From Caulobacter sp. (GTDB lineage: Bacteria; Pseudomonadota; Alphaproteobacteria; Caulobacterales; Caulobacteraceae), in the NCBI GenBank assembly GCA_028291265.1, contig JAQGIK010000093.1, positions 1 through 64,000 of the forward strand: a DNA stretch of 64,000 nucleotides, written 5' to 3'. The notes beneath the pieces were generated by a model. The model searched no databases. It was not told the origin of the DNA and saw nothing but the letters and a program-made list of their open reading frames with translations. Positions 33,341 to 42,386 of this stretch are shown here, in pieces. Within the stretch, counting starts at the first letter, position 1. Each line of letters opens with the position of its first letter. The translations under genes and the position numbers were made by a program.

Positions 33341-34288
33341 TCAACGGCCGACTTCCGCGCCATAGACCATCGAACCGTTGAAATCGCGAAACTCCAACTG
33401 AAGCGTGGCGCCGCTCAGCCGGAACACGGCGAAGCCCGAGCGGGACATCGCGAACAGCGTCCCGTCGAGGCGTCCGGTCGGCCGCACTTCCGAGCCAGCG
33501 CCGCTGCAAACGTAGTCCAGCTTGTCGATCCGGATGTGCTGCATGTCGTGGTCGTGGCCATTGATGTATGCCCGCACGCCGCGCCGCTGGAGGATCGGGA
33601 CCAGCGTCTCGATCAGTTCGGGATTGTTCCCGTGAATGAGACTGCCGGAGTAGATGGTGTGGTGTCCGAAGACGAGCTTCACGGCGGCCGTGGAGCGGCC
33701 TAGTTCCCGGTCCAGCCAATCCAGTTGGGCCGCCGGGTCTTGTCCCGCCAGATTGAGCGCCATCGCCCCGCCAGGCTTTGCGCCATCGTAGTCGTTGACC
33801 AGCGGCGAGGTGTCGAGGAAGAAGAGGTCGAGCTGCGGCGCACCCATCTCAGCCCCCGAGATTTTGTAATACCGGCCGGGCATGCGCCAGCGCCGGTTGC
33901 CGGCGCTGTAGTCGATTTGGGCCTGAACGTTGCCGCGGTAGTCGTGGTTTCCGAGCACGGCGGGCCACGGCGTCTGCAAGGACGGCGCCGTGTAGATATC
34001 CTCGAAGGACGTTTTCCAACGTGGATCCTCGGCGGACTCGACGCCGTTCGGGTAGAAGTTGTCGCCCAGGGCTACGACCAGGCGGCTGTCCAGGGCCTTG
34101 GCTGCGATTCCCATCTGGTCGGCGACCGCCTGTTGGTGTGAAGCGCCGTCGCGGCCCCAATCGCCTATCGCCAGGAAGGAGAAAGATGGCTCCGTGGCCT
34201 GTGCGGCGCCGGCGATCAGGGCGGCGCCTGCCGCCGCCATGGGAAGGCCGATGACGAGATCGCGGCGTGAAATGTCCAGTGGGCTCAT
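33341..34288 (-). CDS. purple acid phosphatase-like metallophosphoesterase, Tat-exported
   Basis: This 315-residue protein has a twin-arginine signal (SRRDLVIGLPMAAAGAALIAGAAQA) and the five metal-binding blocks of TRAP-type purple acid phosphatases: GDWG, GDNFY, GNHDY, FGHHTIYS and NGHDHDMQH. Such enzymes use a dimetal centre to hydrolyse phosphomonoesters in the periplasm. The ATG overlaps the RND pump stop as ATGA, making it the distal gene of the efflux operon. The link between phosphatase and efflux is not obvious. The track ORF adds 270 shadow residues. Confidence 0.92.
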   Translation of the reverse strand: MSPLDISRRDLVIGLPMAAAGAALIAGAAQATEPSFSFLAIGDWGRDGASHQQAVADQMGIAAKALDSRLVVALGDNFYPNGVESAEDPRWKTSFEDIYTAPSLQTPWPAVLGNHDYRGNVQAQIDYSAGNRRWRMPGRYYKISGAEMGAPQLDLFFLDTSPLVNDYDGAKPGGAMALNLAGQDPAAQLDWLDRELGRSTAAVKLVFGHHTIYSGSLIHGNNPELIETLVPILQRRGVRAYINGHDHDMQHIRIDKLDYVCSGAGSEVRPTGRLDGTLFAMSRSGFAVFRLSGATLQLEFRDFNGSMVYGAEVGR

Positions 34289-37200
34289 GACGGGTCTCCG
34301 GGGCTCCGAGGCGACGCCTCGCGTCGGCGGGACATACCGCGCAGGGCGGCAATCAGGGTGGGCAGGGCGAACAGGACCAGCGGCACGCCCGCCAGCAGGC
34401 CGGCGATGATGGCGATGGCCAGCGGCCGTTGCAGTTCCGAACCGCGACCCAGCCCGAGCGCCAGAGGCGACAGGGCCAGGATGGCGATCAGCGCGGACAT
34501 CAGGATCGGGCGAAGGCGGGCGGCGCCGGCTTCGATCAGTTCGGCCGCGCCGGCCTGCTGAACAGACTTCAGTTCGGCGAGGTAGAAGATGCCCAGCTCG
34601 CCAACGATGCCCAGCACCATGGTCAGGCCCATCATCGCGGAGATGTCGAGTTCGGTGCCGGTCACCCACAGACCGACGAAGACGCTCAGGGCCGACAGCA
34701 GCACGACGGAGACCACGCCCGCGACCGCCACGAAGCTCTCGAAATAGAAAAGCAGCAGCAGGGAGACCAGGAACACCGCCGCCGCGAACACCAGGGCCAG
34801 GCCCTGGAAGGACTTCTGCTGCTCGGCGTAGAGGCCGCCGTACTCGACGCGGACGCCCGACGGCAGAGCGACCGTGGCCATGGCGGCCCGGACATCGCGC
34901 ATGGCCGAACCCATGTCGCGACCCTGCAGCCGGCCGGTGACCGGCACGAAGGGCTGCAGGTTCTCGCGCATGATCTGCGCCTGGCCCTGGGCGATGGTGA
35001 TGTCGGCGACGCGGGAGAGCGGCAGCATGTGGCCGTCGGGGGCGCGGAGCAGAAGCCTGCCGTAGGACTCCACCCGATTGCGCAGGGCCGGCGGGGTCCA
35101 CACCCGGATGCCGACCCGCTTCTCGCCCTCGCTGACCTGGCTGGCCTCGGTCCCGCCGATCAGGGTGGCCACCTGGCTGCTGATCGCCTGGGGCGTCAGG
35201 CCCTCGACTGCGGCGGCCTCGCGGCGGGTGGTGATGACCAGGGCGTCCCCGGCCGGGCGTTCGCCATCAACCACCTCGATCAGGCCCTTCACCCCCTCCA
35301 GCTTCTTGGCCACCGTGGGCGCCAGCTGAGCCAGCACGGCCGGATCGTTGCCGAACAGCTTGACTTCAATGGGCTGGGGCACGGCGGTCAGGTCGCCGAT
35401 CAGGTCTTCCATCAGCTGGATGGTCTCGATCTCCAGCCCGGGAGTCTCGGCGGCGATCCTGCCGCGGATATCGGTCATCACCTTCTCGATGCCGCGTCGC
35501 TTGCCGGTCTTCAGCTTGACGAAGAAATCGCCCTCGTTTGCCTCGGTGAAGGTGCCGCCCAGGGCCAGGCCGGTCCGCCGGGAATAGCTCTCCACGTCGG
35601 GTGTCGAGCGGATCACGGCCTCGACCTGTCGCAACAGCCGGTCGGTTTCGGGAAGGCTCATTCCGGGCGGGGCGACGTAGTCGAGGACAAAGCCGCCCTC
35701 GTCCATCTTCGGCATGAAGCCGGTCTGCACCTGGGTGTAGGCGAGGCCCCCCGCCAGGACCAACACCCCGGCGATCACCGCCACCGCCAGGCCTGCGCGG
35801 CCCAGCAACCAGGTCAGCCAGCGTCGGTAGGGAGCTGAAAGCCGCTCCATGAACCGGCCGCCCTTCTCCGCCTGTTCGATGTCGCGGTCGCGCAACCAGC
35901 GCTCGGCCAGCACCGGGGCAACGACCAGCGAGAACAGCAGCGAAAAGACCAGGGCCGCCGACATGGTCACCGCCAGGGCCTTGAAGAAGCCGCCGGCCAC
36001 CCCCCCGAGGAAGGCCAGGGGCAGGAAGACCACGATGGTGGCCAGGGTCGAGCCGACCAGCGGGCGAAACATCTCCGCGGCCCCGGCCATGGCCGAGACG
36101 CCGTTTGTCGGGTCGCGCCGGGCTTCCTGCAGCCGCCGCATGACGTGCTCCAGCATGACCACCATGTCATCGACCACCAGCCCGACAGCGGCGGCCATGC
36201 CGCCCAGCGTCATCATGTTGAGGCTCATGTTCAGCACGCCGAGCAGCAGGGCGGTGGAGGCCAGCACGGCGGGAAGCATCAGGGCGACGATCAGGGTCAG
36301 CCGCCAGCTGCGCAGGAAGAAGAACAGAACACCGCCGGCCAGCAGGGCGCCCAGCAGGATGGAATCCCGCACACTGGCGGCGGCGGCGGTGACCAGTTCG
36401 GACTGGTCATAGAATGTGGTGATCTTCGCTCCGGCCGGCGCCTGGGCCTGCAGCACGGTGATCTTTGACTTGATATCCTTGATCAGGGCGACGCTGTCGG
36501 CATCGGGAGTCTGGCGGATATTGACCAGCACGGCGTCGCGGCCCTCGGCGGTCGCGCGGGTCCATTGCGGTGCGACCGAGGCGCGGACCTCGGCGATGTC
36601 GCCAACCCGAACCAGGCCGGCGGGCGTCGCCTTGATCACCGAATCGCGGATCGAAGCCAGGGTCGTCAGACGGTCTTCCGACAGCACCAGATACAGCCGA
36701 TGGCGATCCTCCAGCCGGCCGACGCCGGTCACCTGGTTGTTGGCCGTCAGGGCGGCGGTCAGGTCCTCGACCGACAGGCCGAGCGGCGCCAGTCGCGCCG
36801 GATCGGCCACCACCTGAAACTCCTTCTGCTGGCCGCCCAGCACCTGCACGTCGGCCACCCCGGCCGAGGCGGCGATCAGAGGCCGCATCTGCTGGTCGGC
36901 ATAGTCGCGCAGCTTGACCGGATCGACCGGACCGGTGATCGCCAGACCGAGCACCGGAAAGATGGTCGGGTCCATGCGCCGGACCTCGAACACGACCCCG
37001 GCCGGCAGATCGGGAACGGCGGCGTTGACGGCGGCCTCGGCCTGCAGGGCGGCGGCGACCATGTCCGAGCCCCAGTTGAAGCTGACGGAAATCTCGCCCG
37101 ACCCACGGCTGACCGTCGAGCGCAGGCCGGTCACCCCGGGGATAGCGCGCAGCCGCGCCTCCAGCGGTCGAATGACCTGAGCCTCCATCTCCTGGGCCGG

Positions 37201-37356
37201 CCGGTCGCCGGCCTCGACCGAGACGGCGATGCGCGGGAAGTCGATGTGGGGGAACAACCCGACCGGCAGGTTGAACACCGCCAGCAACCCGCCGGCGGCC
37301 AGCAGCACGAAGGCAAAAAGCAAGGAGCGGGTGTGGGTCTTGAGCCAGCCGGTCAA
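34285..37356 (-). CDS. RND efflux transporter, inner membrane subunit
   Basis: This 1023-residue AcrB-superfamily protein has an N-terminal helix (LLFAFVLLAAGGLLAVFNLPVGLFP), two large periplasmic loops and about twelve membrane helices. The proton-relay Asp pair lies in VGLVVDDMVVMLE in TM4, which is like drug-type (HAE) pumps and unlike heavy-metal CusA-type pumps. It starts at a TTG overlapping the MFP stop (TTGA). With its MFP and outer membrane factor upstream it forms a tripartite pump. The substrate is unknown. Confidence 0.92.
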   Translation of the reverse strand: MTGWLKTHTRSLLFAFVLLAAGGLLAVFNLPVGLFPHIDFPRIAVSVEAGDRPAQEMEAQVIRPLEARLRAIPGVTGLRSTVSRGSGEISVSFNWGSDMVAAALQAEAAVNAAVPDLPAGVVFEVRRMDPTIFPVLGLAITGPVDPVKLRDYADQQMRPLIAASAGVADVQVLGGQQKEFQVVADPARLAPLGLSVEDLTAALTANNQVTGVGRLEDRHRLYLVLSEDRLTTLASIRDSVIKATPAGLVRVGDIAEVRASVAPQWTRATAEGRDAVLVNIRQTPDADSVALIKDIKSKITVLQAQAPAGAKITTFYDQSELVTAAAASVRDSILLGALLAGGVLFFFLRSWRLTLIVALMLPAVLASTALLLGVLNMSLNMMTLGGMAAAVGLVVDDMVVMLEHVMRRLQEARRDPTNGVSAMAGAAEMFRPLVGSTLATIVVFLPLAFLGGVAGGFFKALAVTMSAALVFSLLFSLVVAPVLAERWLRDRDIEQAEKGGRFMERLSAPYRRWLTWLLGRAGLAVAVIAGVLVLAGGLAYTQVQTGFMPKMDEGGFVLDYVAPPGMSLPETDRLLRQVEAVIRSTPDVESYSRRTGLALGGTFTEANEGDFFVKLKTGKRRGIEKVMTDIRGRIAAETPGLEIETIQLMEDLIGDLTAVPQPIEVKLFGNDPAVLAQLAPTVAKKLEGVKGLIEVVDGERPAGDALVITTRREAAAVEGLTPQAISSQVATLIGGTEASQVSEGEKRVGIRVWTPPALRNRVESYGRLLLRAPDGHMLPLSRVADITIAQGQAQIMRENLQPFVPVTGRLQGRDMGSAMRDVRAAMATVALPSGVRVEYGGLYAEQQKSFQGLALVFAAAVFLVSLLLLFYFESFVAVAGVVSVVLLSALSVFVGLWVTGTELDISAMMGLTMVLGIVGELGIFYLAELKSVQQAGAAELIEAGAARLRPILMSALIAILALSPLALGLGRGSELQRPLAIAIIAGLLAGVPLVLFALPTLIAALRGMSRRREASPRSPGDPS

Positions 37357-38417
37357 GGAACGGTATCCGTCAGAAGCCTGGGTCCCGTCCTGGCCAGGCG
37401 AACGGCCATGCCCTCCTCCAGCACCGCGCCGCCCTCGACGACGACCGCCTCTCCGGGCCTGAGGGCGCCGGTCACCTGGGCCTGCTCGCCGTCGTCGGAG
37501 ACGAGGGTGATCTCGCGCTTGGCCGCCTTGCCGCCGACCACCACCATCACGTAGGGCGCATCGCCGTCGTAAAGCAGGGCCGCGTGGGGGATGGATAGCG
37601 CGCCGCTGGTCTGGCCGCGCGGGACGAGCGCCTTGATCGGCTCGCCAGCCAGCAGGCCGCTGGCCGCGGGGACCACGACGAGCACGCCCGCCATGCGGCT
37701 CGCCGGGTCGACCCGCCTGTCGAGGGACTGGATGGTCCCGACGAAGGAACGACCGTCCGGGCTGATCGGCGACAGGGTGACGACCTGGCCGGGATGCAGA
37801 CCCGCGAGGTCGGCGGGATTGACGCCCAGCCGGACTCGCAAGGGCCCGGCGCGCGAAATCTTGGCGACCGGCCCGCCGGCCGGCAGCAGATCGCCGACGG
37901 CGGCCGGCAGCGCGTCAACGGTCCCGGCCCGACCCGCTCGCAAGGTCAGGGCCCCGGCCCGGCCACCCAGGCTGCGGCGACCTTCCTCGGCGGTGCCGGC
38001 GGCGGCGCGTGCGGCGGCGACCTCGGTGTCGGAGGCCAGGCCGTCGGCCCGCAGTCGCTCCAGCCGCTGAGCCTCGACCTGGGTCGCGGCGGCCTCGCGG
38101 GTCAGCCGGTCGATCTCAAGGCGGGATGCGGGGCTTGGCCGCAGCGTGGCGATCAGAGTTCCCGGCCCGACGGCCTGGCCGATGGCGACGTGGATACCTG
38201 TCACCTCCGCTTCAAGCGGGGCGGTCAGGTTCTGGCCGGAAGCGGGGTCGGGCTCGGCCTGGCCGTAGAGTGTCCAGGAGTCCCCGGCCGTGGCCGTGGC
38301 AGCGATCACGGTCGTGACCAGGGCCGTGGGATCCGGTGCGGCGGGCTCGGCGGCGGGACCGCAGGCGGCGGCTGATAGGCAGAGGGCCAGGAGGGGGAAG
38401 AAGCGGACCGACGTCAT
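37353..38417 (-). CDS. RND periplasmic adaptor (MFP/HlyD family) lipoprotein
   Basis: This 354-residue protein has a signal peptide ending CLSAAACGPA, a probable lipoprotein cleavage site. It then has a split lipoyl domain (LTAPLEAEVTGIHVAIGQAVGPGTLIATL), an alpha-hairpin (EIDRLTREAAATQVEAQRLERLRADGLAS) and a beta-barrel (VRLGVNPADLAGLHPGQVVTLSPI). These are the parts of an RND adaptor. I use the ATG overlapping the OMF stop (ATGA); the track start two codons earlier is a GTG. Confidence 0.9.
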   Translation of the reverse strand: MTSVRFFPLLALCLSAAACGPAAEPAAPDPTALVTTVIAATATAGDSWTLYGQAEPDPASGQNLTAPLEAEVTGIHVAIGQAVGPGTLIATLRPSPASRLEIDRLTREAAATQVEAQRLERLRADGLASDTEVAAARAAAGTAEEGRRSLGGRAGALTLRAGRAGTVDALPAAVGDLLPAGGPVAKISRAGPLRVRLGVNPADLAGLHPGQVVTLSPISPDGRSFVGTIQSLDRRVDPASRMAGVLVVVPAASGLLAGEPIKALVPRGQTSGALSIPHAALLYDGDAPYVMVVVGGKAAKREITLVSDDGEQAQVTGALRPGEAVVVEGGAVLEEGMAVRLARTGPRLLTDTVP

Positions 38418-39775
38418 AGCCACCTGTCTCTTGGGATGCCGATCGTCAGGTCGAGCCCTGCCCAGGTCTCGGCGATGGTCTGGTCGATGGCCGCCAGGGT
38501 CAGTTCGCGGGTCAGCACCGACTGGCGAAGCTCGTCGGCGACGCTGTCGGCGATGTCGCCGCGCTTCGCCGCCCGCTCGACCGCCGCCAGCTGGCTGCGC
38601 ATCGGGCCGAGCTGGACGACGAGTTCGGCCCTCTGCCGCCCGGCAAGGGCGAGCAGGGCGAGGGCGGCGTCGATGTCGGATCGAAGGTCGGAGAGGCGGG
38701 CTTGGTATTCCAGCCGCAATTGCTCGCGGGTCGCCTCCTGGACGGCGATGGCCCCGCGATTTCGGTTCCAGATTGGCAGGGTGATGTCGATGGCGGGGCC
38801 GAAGGTCTGGACATTGCCGGTGTCCCGCGCGCCGGTCAGGGTCAGGCCGATCTTCGGATACTGCTCGAGGATCGCCAGCCGCACGGCGGCGTCCTGGCTG
38901 TCGTAGCCGACCCGCAGGGCGGCGAGGTCCAGCCGGCCGTCCCGGCCCAGTTCGAACAGCCGTCCGGCGCTCGGCGCCTGGTGGCCGATCTCCGTCCCCG
39001 CGATCATCCGGGGGAGGGTCGTCTCCGCCAGGCCGGTCAACTTGGCCAGTTCGCCCCGGGCCGTGGCGGCGTCCCGTTCGAGGCCGCGCAGCCGGTCGAT
39101 GGCGTCCGCCGCGGCCAGCCGCCGGACGGTGAGGTCGTCGGCCTTCAGGTCGCCCCGGGCCGCCGCCCTTGTGGTGCGCGCCAACAGGTCGTTGGCCCTG
39201 CGGACCGCCTCGCTGCCCAGGACCCGTTGCCGGTCAAGATCGATCAGCCGGATGCTCAGCAGCCGCGCCTGGCTGGCCGTCGCCCATTCGGCCCACGCCA
39301 GGTCCAGCCGGGCCTGGTCGGCGGCGCGCTCGGCCTGGGCGACCCTGGTTCCACGCGTTTGCAAGGCGCCGATGTCGAGGCCGAGGGCGGCCGTGATGGC
39401 GGTGACGGCCGTGCCGTCGTTGAGTGGGAAGTCGGCCCCGATGCTGAAGGTCGGATCGGGCAGCAGCCCGGCTTCGAAGACCTGGGCGCGGGCGACTCCG
39501 GCCTTGGCTCGCGCTGCCCTCAGGTCCGGACTGGTCAGCACGGCCAGGACAGCGACCTGTTCCGGGGTCATGGGAGCGGCCAGATCGATGACCATCGGCG
39601 AGAGCTGGATGGCCTTGAGAACGTCGGCCTGCGAGGCCACGGAAAGATCCGCCGCGTCCGGGGCGGAAGGCGGGGCCCGTGGCAGCGGCGCCGGCTGGTA
39701 GGCCGCACAGCCGGACAGCAGCGCCATGCTCAGCAGGGAGCCCATGAGGCGCTGGCAAGGCGAAGGCAGGATCAT
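38414..39775 (-). CDS. TolC-family outer membrane efflux lipoprotein
   Basis: This 453-residue outer membrane factor has a lipoprotein signal (MALLSGCAAY) and two long helical repeats typical of the OEP family, e.g. LTSPDLRAARAKAGVARAQVFEAGLLPDPTFSIGADF. It forms the exit duct of the tripartite pump with the adaptor and RND genes that follow. Its start lies 88 bases after the kinase gene, in a gap with an imperfect dyad (GGGACATTACAAATTCCC). The operon may therefore have its own promoter here. Met 11 is an alternative start. Confidence 0.88.
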   Translation of the reverse strand: MILPSPCQRLMGSLLSMALLSGCAAYQPAPLPRAPPSAPDAADLSVASQADVLKAIQLSPMVIDLAAPMTPEQVAVLAVLTSPDLRAARAKAGVARAQVFEAGLLPDPTFSIGADFPLNDGTAVTAITAALGLDIGALQTRGTRVAQAERAADQARLDLAWAEWATASQARLLSIRLIDLDRQRVLGSEAVRRANDLLARTTRAAARGDLKADDLTVRRLAAADAIDRLRGLERDAATARGELAKLTGLAETTLPRMIAGTEIGHQAPSAGRLFELGRDGRLDLAALRVGYDSQDAAVRLAILEQYPKIGLTLTGARDTGNVQTFGPAIDITLPIWNRNRGAIAVQEATREQLRLEYQARLSDLRSDIDAALALLALAGRQRAELVVQLGPMRSQLAAVERAAKRGDIADSVADELRQSVLTRELTLAAIDQTIAETWAGLDLTIGIPRDRWL

Positions 39776-39863
39776 GCGTCGGGGTTAAACGACCGCGCCC
39801 GCGCGGCCGTTGACTGGGACATTACAAATTCCCAATGTGCGACGCGGTCCGCCCCGCCCTGGT

Positions 39864-41207
39864 TCAGCCGGCGGGAAGCAGGATCTCGACCTTAAGCCCC
39901 GGGGCCGCGTCGTACAGCAACACTTCCCCGCCATGCAGGCGGGCGATGGCCCTGACCAGTGACAGGCCAAGGCCATTTCCTGCCGAGGTGCGGCTTTGCT
40001 CCAGACGGAAAAAGCGGTCGAAGACCCGCTCACGATCAACGGCCGGTATGCCGGGTCCATCGTCGATGACAGTGATCGCCACAGCGTCCGGCCTGGCTTG
40101 CAGGTTGACGGCGATCCGCGCGCCCGCCCCGGCATGGGCCAGGGCGTTGGCCAGCAGGTTGGCAATCATCTGGGTAAGCAACTCCGGATCGCCATCCAGC
40201 GAAATCGCGCCGGGCTCAGCCAGCGTCAGGCTTTGACCATTGTCCTCCGCGGACGGCGCGTAGGCGTCGACCACCGTGGTGACCAGGCCCTTGAGATTGA
40301 TCGGCCGAAAGCCGGCCCGACGGGCTCCACCCTCGATCTGGGCGATCCGCAGGAGCGCCGAGAAGGTCTCCAGCAGACCATCACTGTCTTCGATGGCCAT
40401 TCTGACGAGGCCCAGACGCTCGGCCTCGCCTTCGACCGTCTGCGCCAACTCCAGCCTCTGTCGAAGACGGGTGAGGGGCGTGCGCAGGTCATGGGCCACA
40501 TCGTTGGATACCTGCCGCAGACTGTCCATCAGCGTCGCGATCCGGTCGAGCATCAGGTTGAGGGTCGCCGACAGCCGGTCCAGATCGTCGCCTTGAGCAC
40601 GGTGGCCGATCCGCTGGCCGAGGTCGCCCTCGATGATCGCCCCGGCCGTTCGGGCGATGGCCTCGATCCGGCCGGCAAGGTCGCGGCTGAGCAAATAGCC
40701 GCCGATCGCGCCCAGCAGCAGGGTGATCAGCAGGATTGAACCGAAGGCCTGCAGAATGGCGCCGTCGACCTCCTCAACCCTTTCCAGTTCATCGCCCACC
40801 AGCAGCCGATAGCCGTCGGCCAGGGGTACGATATGGGTGCGAATTGGCTCGACCTCGCCGCCGCGCATGCGCAGCGGCACGGTCGCCCAGCCCGCCTTCC
40901 GGCCCGGGGCCGACAGCCGTCCCGCCACCAGCGCGCCCGCCGGGTTCTCGACCCCGTATTCCAGCTGGCCCGGCCCACCGGTGCGTTCGCCGATCTCCTC
41001 CAGCACCGCGTGCAGTCCGGAGAGGCGGGCCTCCGACTGAAGGGCGCTGACCTCGCTGCGGATCCGGGCTTCCAGCTGTTCCTCGACAGCGCCATGGGCG
41101 ATCAGGAAGACGACGGCGCCGAGCACCACGACCGACACCGCGAACAGCGCCATGTAGGACGCGGCCAGCCTGAACCCGATGGAGCGGAAGCTGCTAGGAA
41201 GGTTCAC
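39864..41207 (-). CDS. OmpR-partner sensor histidine kinase
   Basis: This 447-residue membrane kinase has two helices (about 15-38 and 160-182) bracketing a ~120-residue periplasmic sensor. A HAMP domain follows, then the H box VSNDVAHDLRTPLTRLRQRLE, N box LLANALAHA, and G boxes DDGPGIPA and GNGLGLSLVRAI. It starts at a GTG inside the end of the response-regulator gene (14-base overlap), so the two form a cognate pair. The signal is unknown; the downstream pump genes suggest an envelope or toxic-compound cue. Confidence 0.92.
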   Translation of the reverse strand: MNLPSSFRSIGFRLAASYMALFAVSVVVLGAVVFLIAHGAVEEQLEARIRSEVSALQSEARLSGLHAVLEEIGERTGGPGQLEYGVENPAGALVAGRLSAPGRKAGWATVPLRMRGGEVEPIRTHIVPLADGYRLLVGDELERVEEVDGAILQAFGSILLITLLLGAIGGYLLSRDLAGRIEAIARTAGAIIEGDLGQRIGHRAQGDDLDRLSATLNLMLDRIATLMDSLRQVSNDVAHDLRTPLTRLRQRLELAQTVEGEAERLGLVRMAIEDSDGLLETFSALLRIAQIEGGARRAGFRPINLKGLVTTVVDAYAPSAEDNGQSLTLAEPGAISLDGDPELLTQMIANLLANALAHAGAGARIAVNLQARPDAVAITVIDDGPGIPAVDRERVFDRFFRLEQSRTSAGNGLGLSLVRAIARLHGGEVLLYDAAPGLKVEILLPAG

Positions 41208-41871
41208 GAATGCAGTACCCCGCCCCGCGCACCGTATGGATCAGTTCATTGGGCTGCCCCCGGTCCACCTTGCCGCGCAGGCGGCTGATATGGGTCTCGA
41301 CGATGTTGGTCTTGGGATCGAAGTGGAAATCCCAGACATTCTCCAGCAGCATGGTCCGGGTCACAACCCGGTCTGCGTGGCGCATCAGGTATTCGAGGAG
41401 TTGGAACTCGCGCGGCTGCAATTCCAGGCGCTGGCCGGCGCGGGTGACCGTGCGCTTGAGCAGGTTCATTTCGAGGTCGGCGACCCGCAGCACGGTCTGG
41501 GTGACCTGGGTCGGTGGGCGGCGGGCCAGGGCGCTGACGCGGGCCAGCAGTTCGGCCATGGCGAACGGTTTGACCAGATAATCATCGCCGCCGGCCTCAA
41601 GCCCCTCGACCCGATCATCGATGCCGCCGAGCGCGGTCAGCAACAGGACCGGCGTCAGCACGCCGGACGCCCGGATTGTCCGCAGGATCGCAAGGCCGTC
41701 CAACTGCGGCAGCATCCGATCAAGGACGATGACGTCATAGGTCTCGCCGGCCGCCAGCATCAGGCCGTCGCGCCCAAGGGCGGCGTGATCGACGGCGTGG
41801 CCGGCCTCACGCAACGCGCGGGACACATAGGCGGCGCCCTCCCGGTCGTCTTCCACCAGCAACAGCTTCAT
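41194..41871 (-). CDS. OmpR-family response regulator
   Basis: This 225-residue protein has a receiver (LLLVEDDREGA, phosphoacceptor in VIVLDRMLPQLDG, LVKPFAMAELLAR) and a winged-helix output domain (LQPREFQLLEYLMRHADRVVTRTMLLENVWDFHFDPKTNIVETHISRLRGKV, HTVRGAGYCI). The track start is 37 codons too early, and MKLLLVEDD is the family N-terminus. It is cotranscribed with the kinase that overlaps it. It is closely similar in layout to the second regulator at 42.4-43.1 kb, suggesting duplication. Confidence 0.94.
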   Translation of the reverse strand: MKLLLVEDDREGAAYVSRALREAGHAVDHAALGRDGLMLAAGETYDVIVLDRMLPQLDGLAILRTIRASGVLTPVLLLTALGGIDDRVEGLEAGGDDYLVKPFAMAELLARVSALARRPPTQVTQTVLRVADLEMNLLKRTVTRAGQRLELQPREFQLLEYLMRHADRVVTRTMLLENVWDFHFDPKTNIVETHISRLRGKVDRGQPNELIHTVRGAGYCIREPS

Positions 41872-41920
41872 GGCGTCCTGTCTACAGCGGCTTGCGACCG
41901 GGGGGCGAGCCCCGAGGGGA

Positions 41921-42244
41921 TCAGTCGGCGTCGTCGCCTTCGACGGCATTTTCGAGCACCGCGCCGTCGGCGGCATCGACACCCACTTCGTATTTCGCCT
42001 CGCCGGCCTTGATGACGAAGGAATAGCGCAGGCCGCTGCCGCCCTCTTCCTTCTCCAGTTCCTTTTCGACGACGGTCCCCGGCCGGGCTTTCAGAGCGAT
42101 GCTCTGGGCCTTTTCGACGGGGATTTTCGCCGAAACGGCGAGTTCCTCACCGTCGTAGCTGGCCTTCGGAGCGGGCGTGGCGGCGGCGGCGGCGCTCCAG
42201 CCCGCGAGGATGGCGACCGCGGTGATAATGGGAAGTCTGAACAT
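41921..42244 (-). CDS. periplasmic PepSY-domain protein
   Basis: This 107-residue protein has a signal peptide (MFRLPIITAVAILAGWSAAAAA) and one PepSY-like repeat (KIPVEKAQSIALKARPGTVVEKELEKEEGGSGLRYSFVIKAGEAKYEVGVDAADGAVLENA). PepSY proteins are small periplasmic proteins, often linked to two-component systems. GGAGAATACC sits before the ATG, and the track start 13 codons earlier is rejected. It lies 49 bases before the regulator gene downstream and 142 bases after the other regulator, so it may head the lower operon. Confidence 0.85.
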   Translation of the reverse strand: MFRLPIITAVAILAGWSAAAAATPAPKASYDGEELAVSAKIPVEKAQSIALKARPGTVVEKELEKEEGGSGLRYSFVIKAGEAKYEVGVDAADGAVLENAVEGDDAD

Positions 42245-42386
42245 GGTATTCTCCGGACGATGGAAGCCCCAACATCGGCACATTCTCCCAGGTCAGCTTT
42301 CCGCGGCCCGACCTGACCATTACCATTCGCCAATCTCAGCGGGCCGCGTCGCGCTACCAAGCAACTCGCCTGCTGGACCGACCCGC

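Noticed and set aside
33341-35101. 586-residue ORF covering the phosphatase
   Set aside because: Its N-terminal half is an out-of-frame reading of the RND gene. The phosphatase starts at the Tat signal at 34288.
42290-42320. GGTCAG...CTGACC inverted repeat upstream of the PepSY gene as a member of the CTTACA regulon
   Set aside because: The half-sites do not match TGTAAGGCG and the 16-base spacer differs from the four-base spacer of the other sites.
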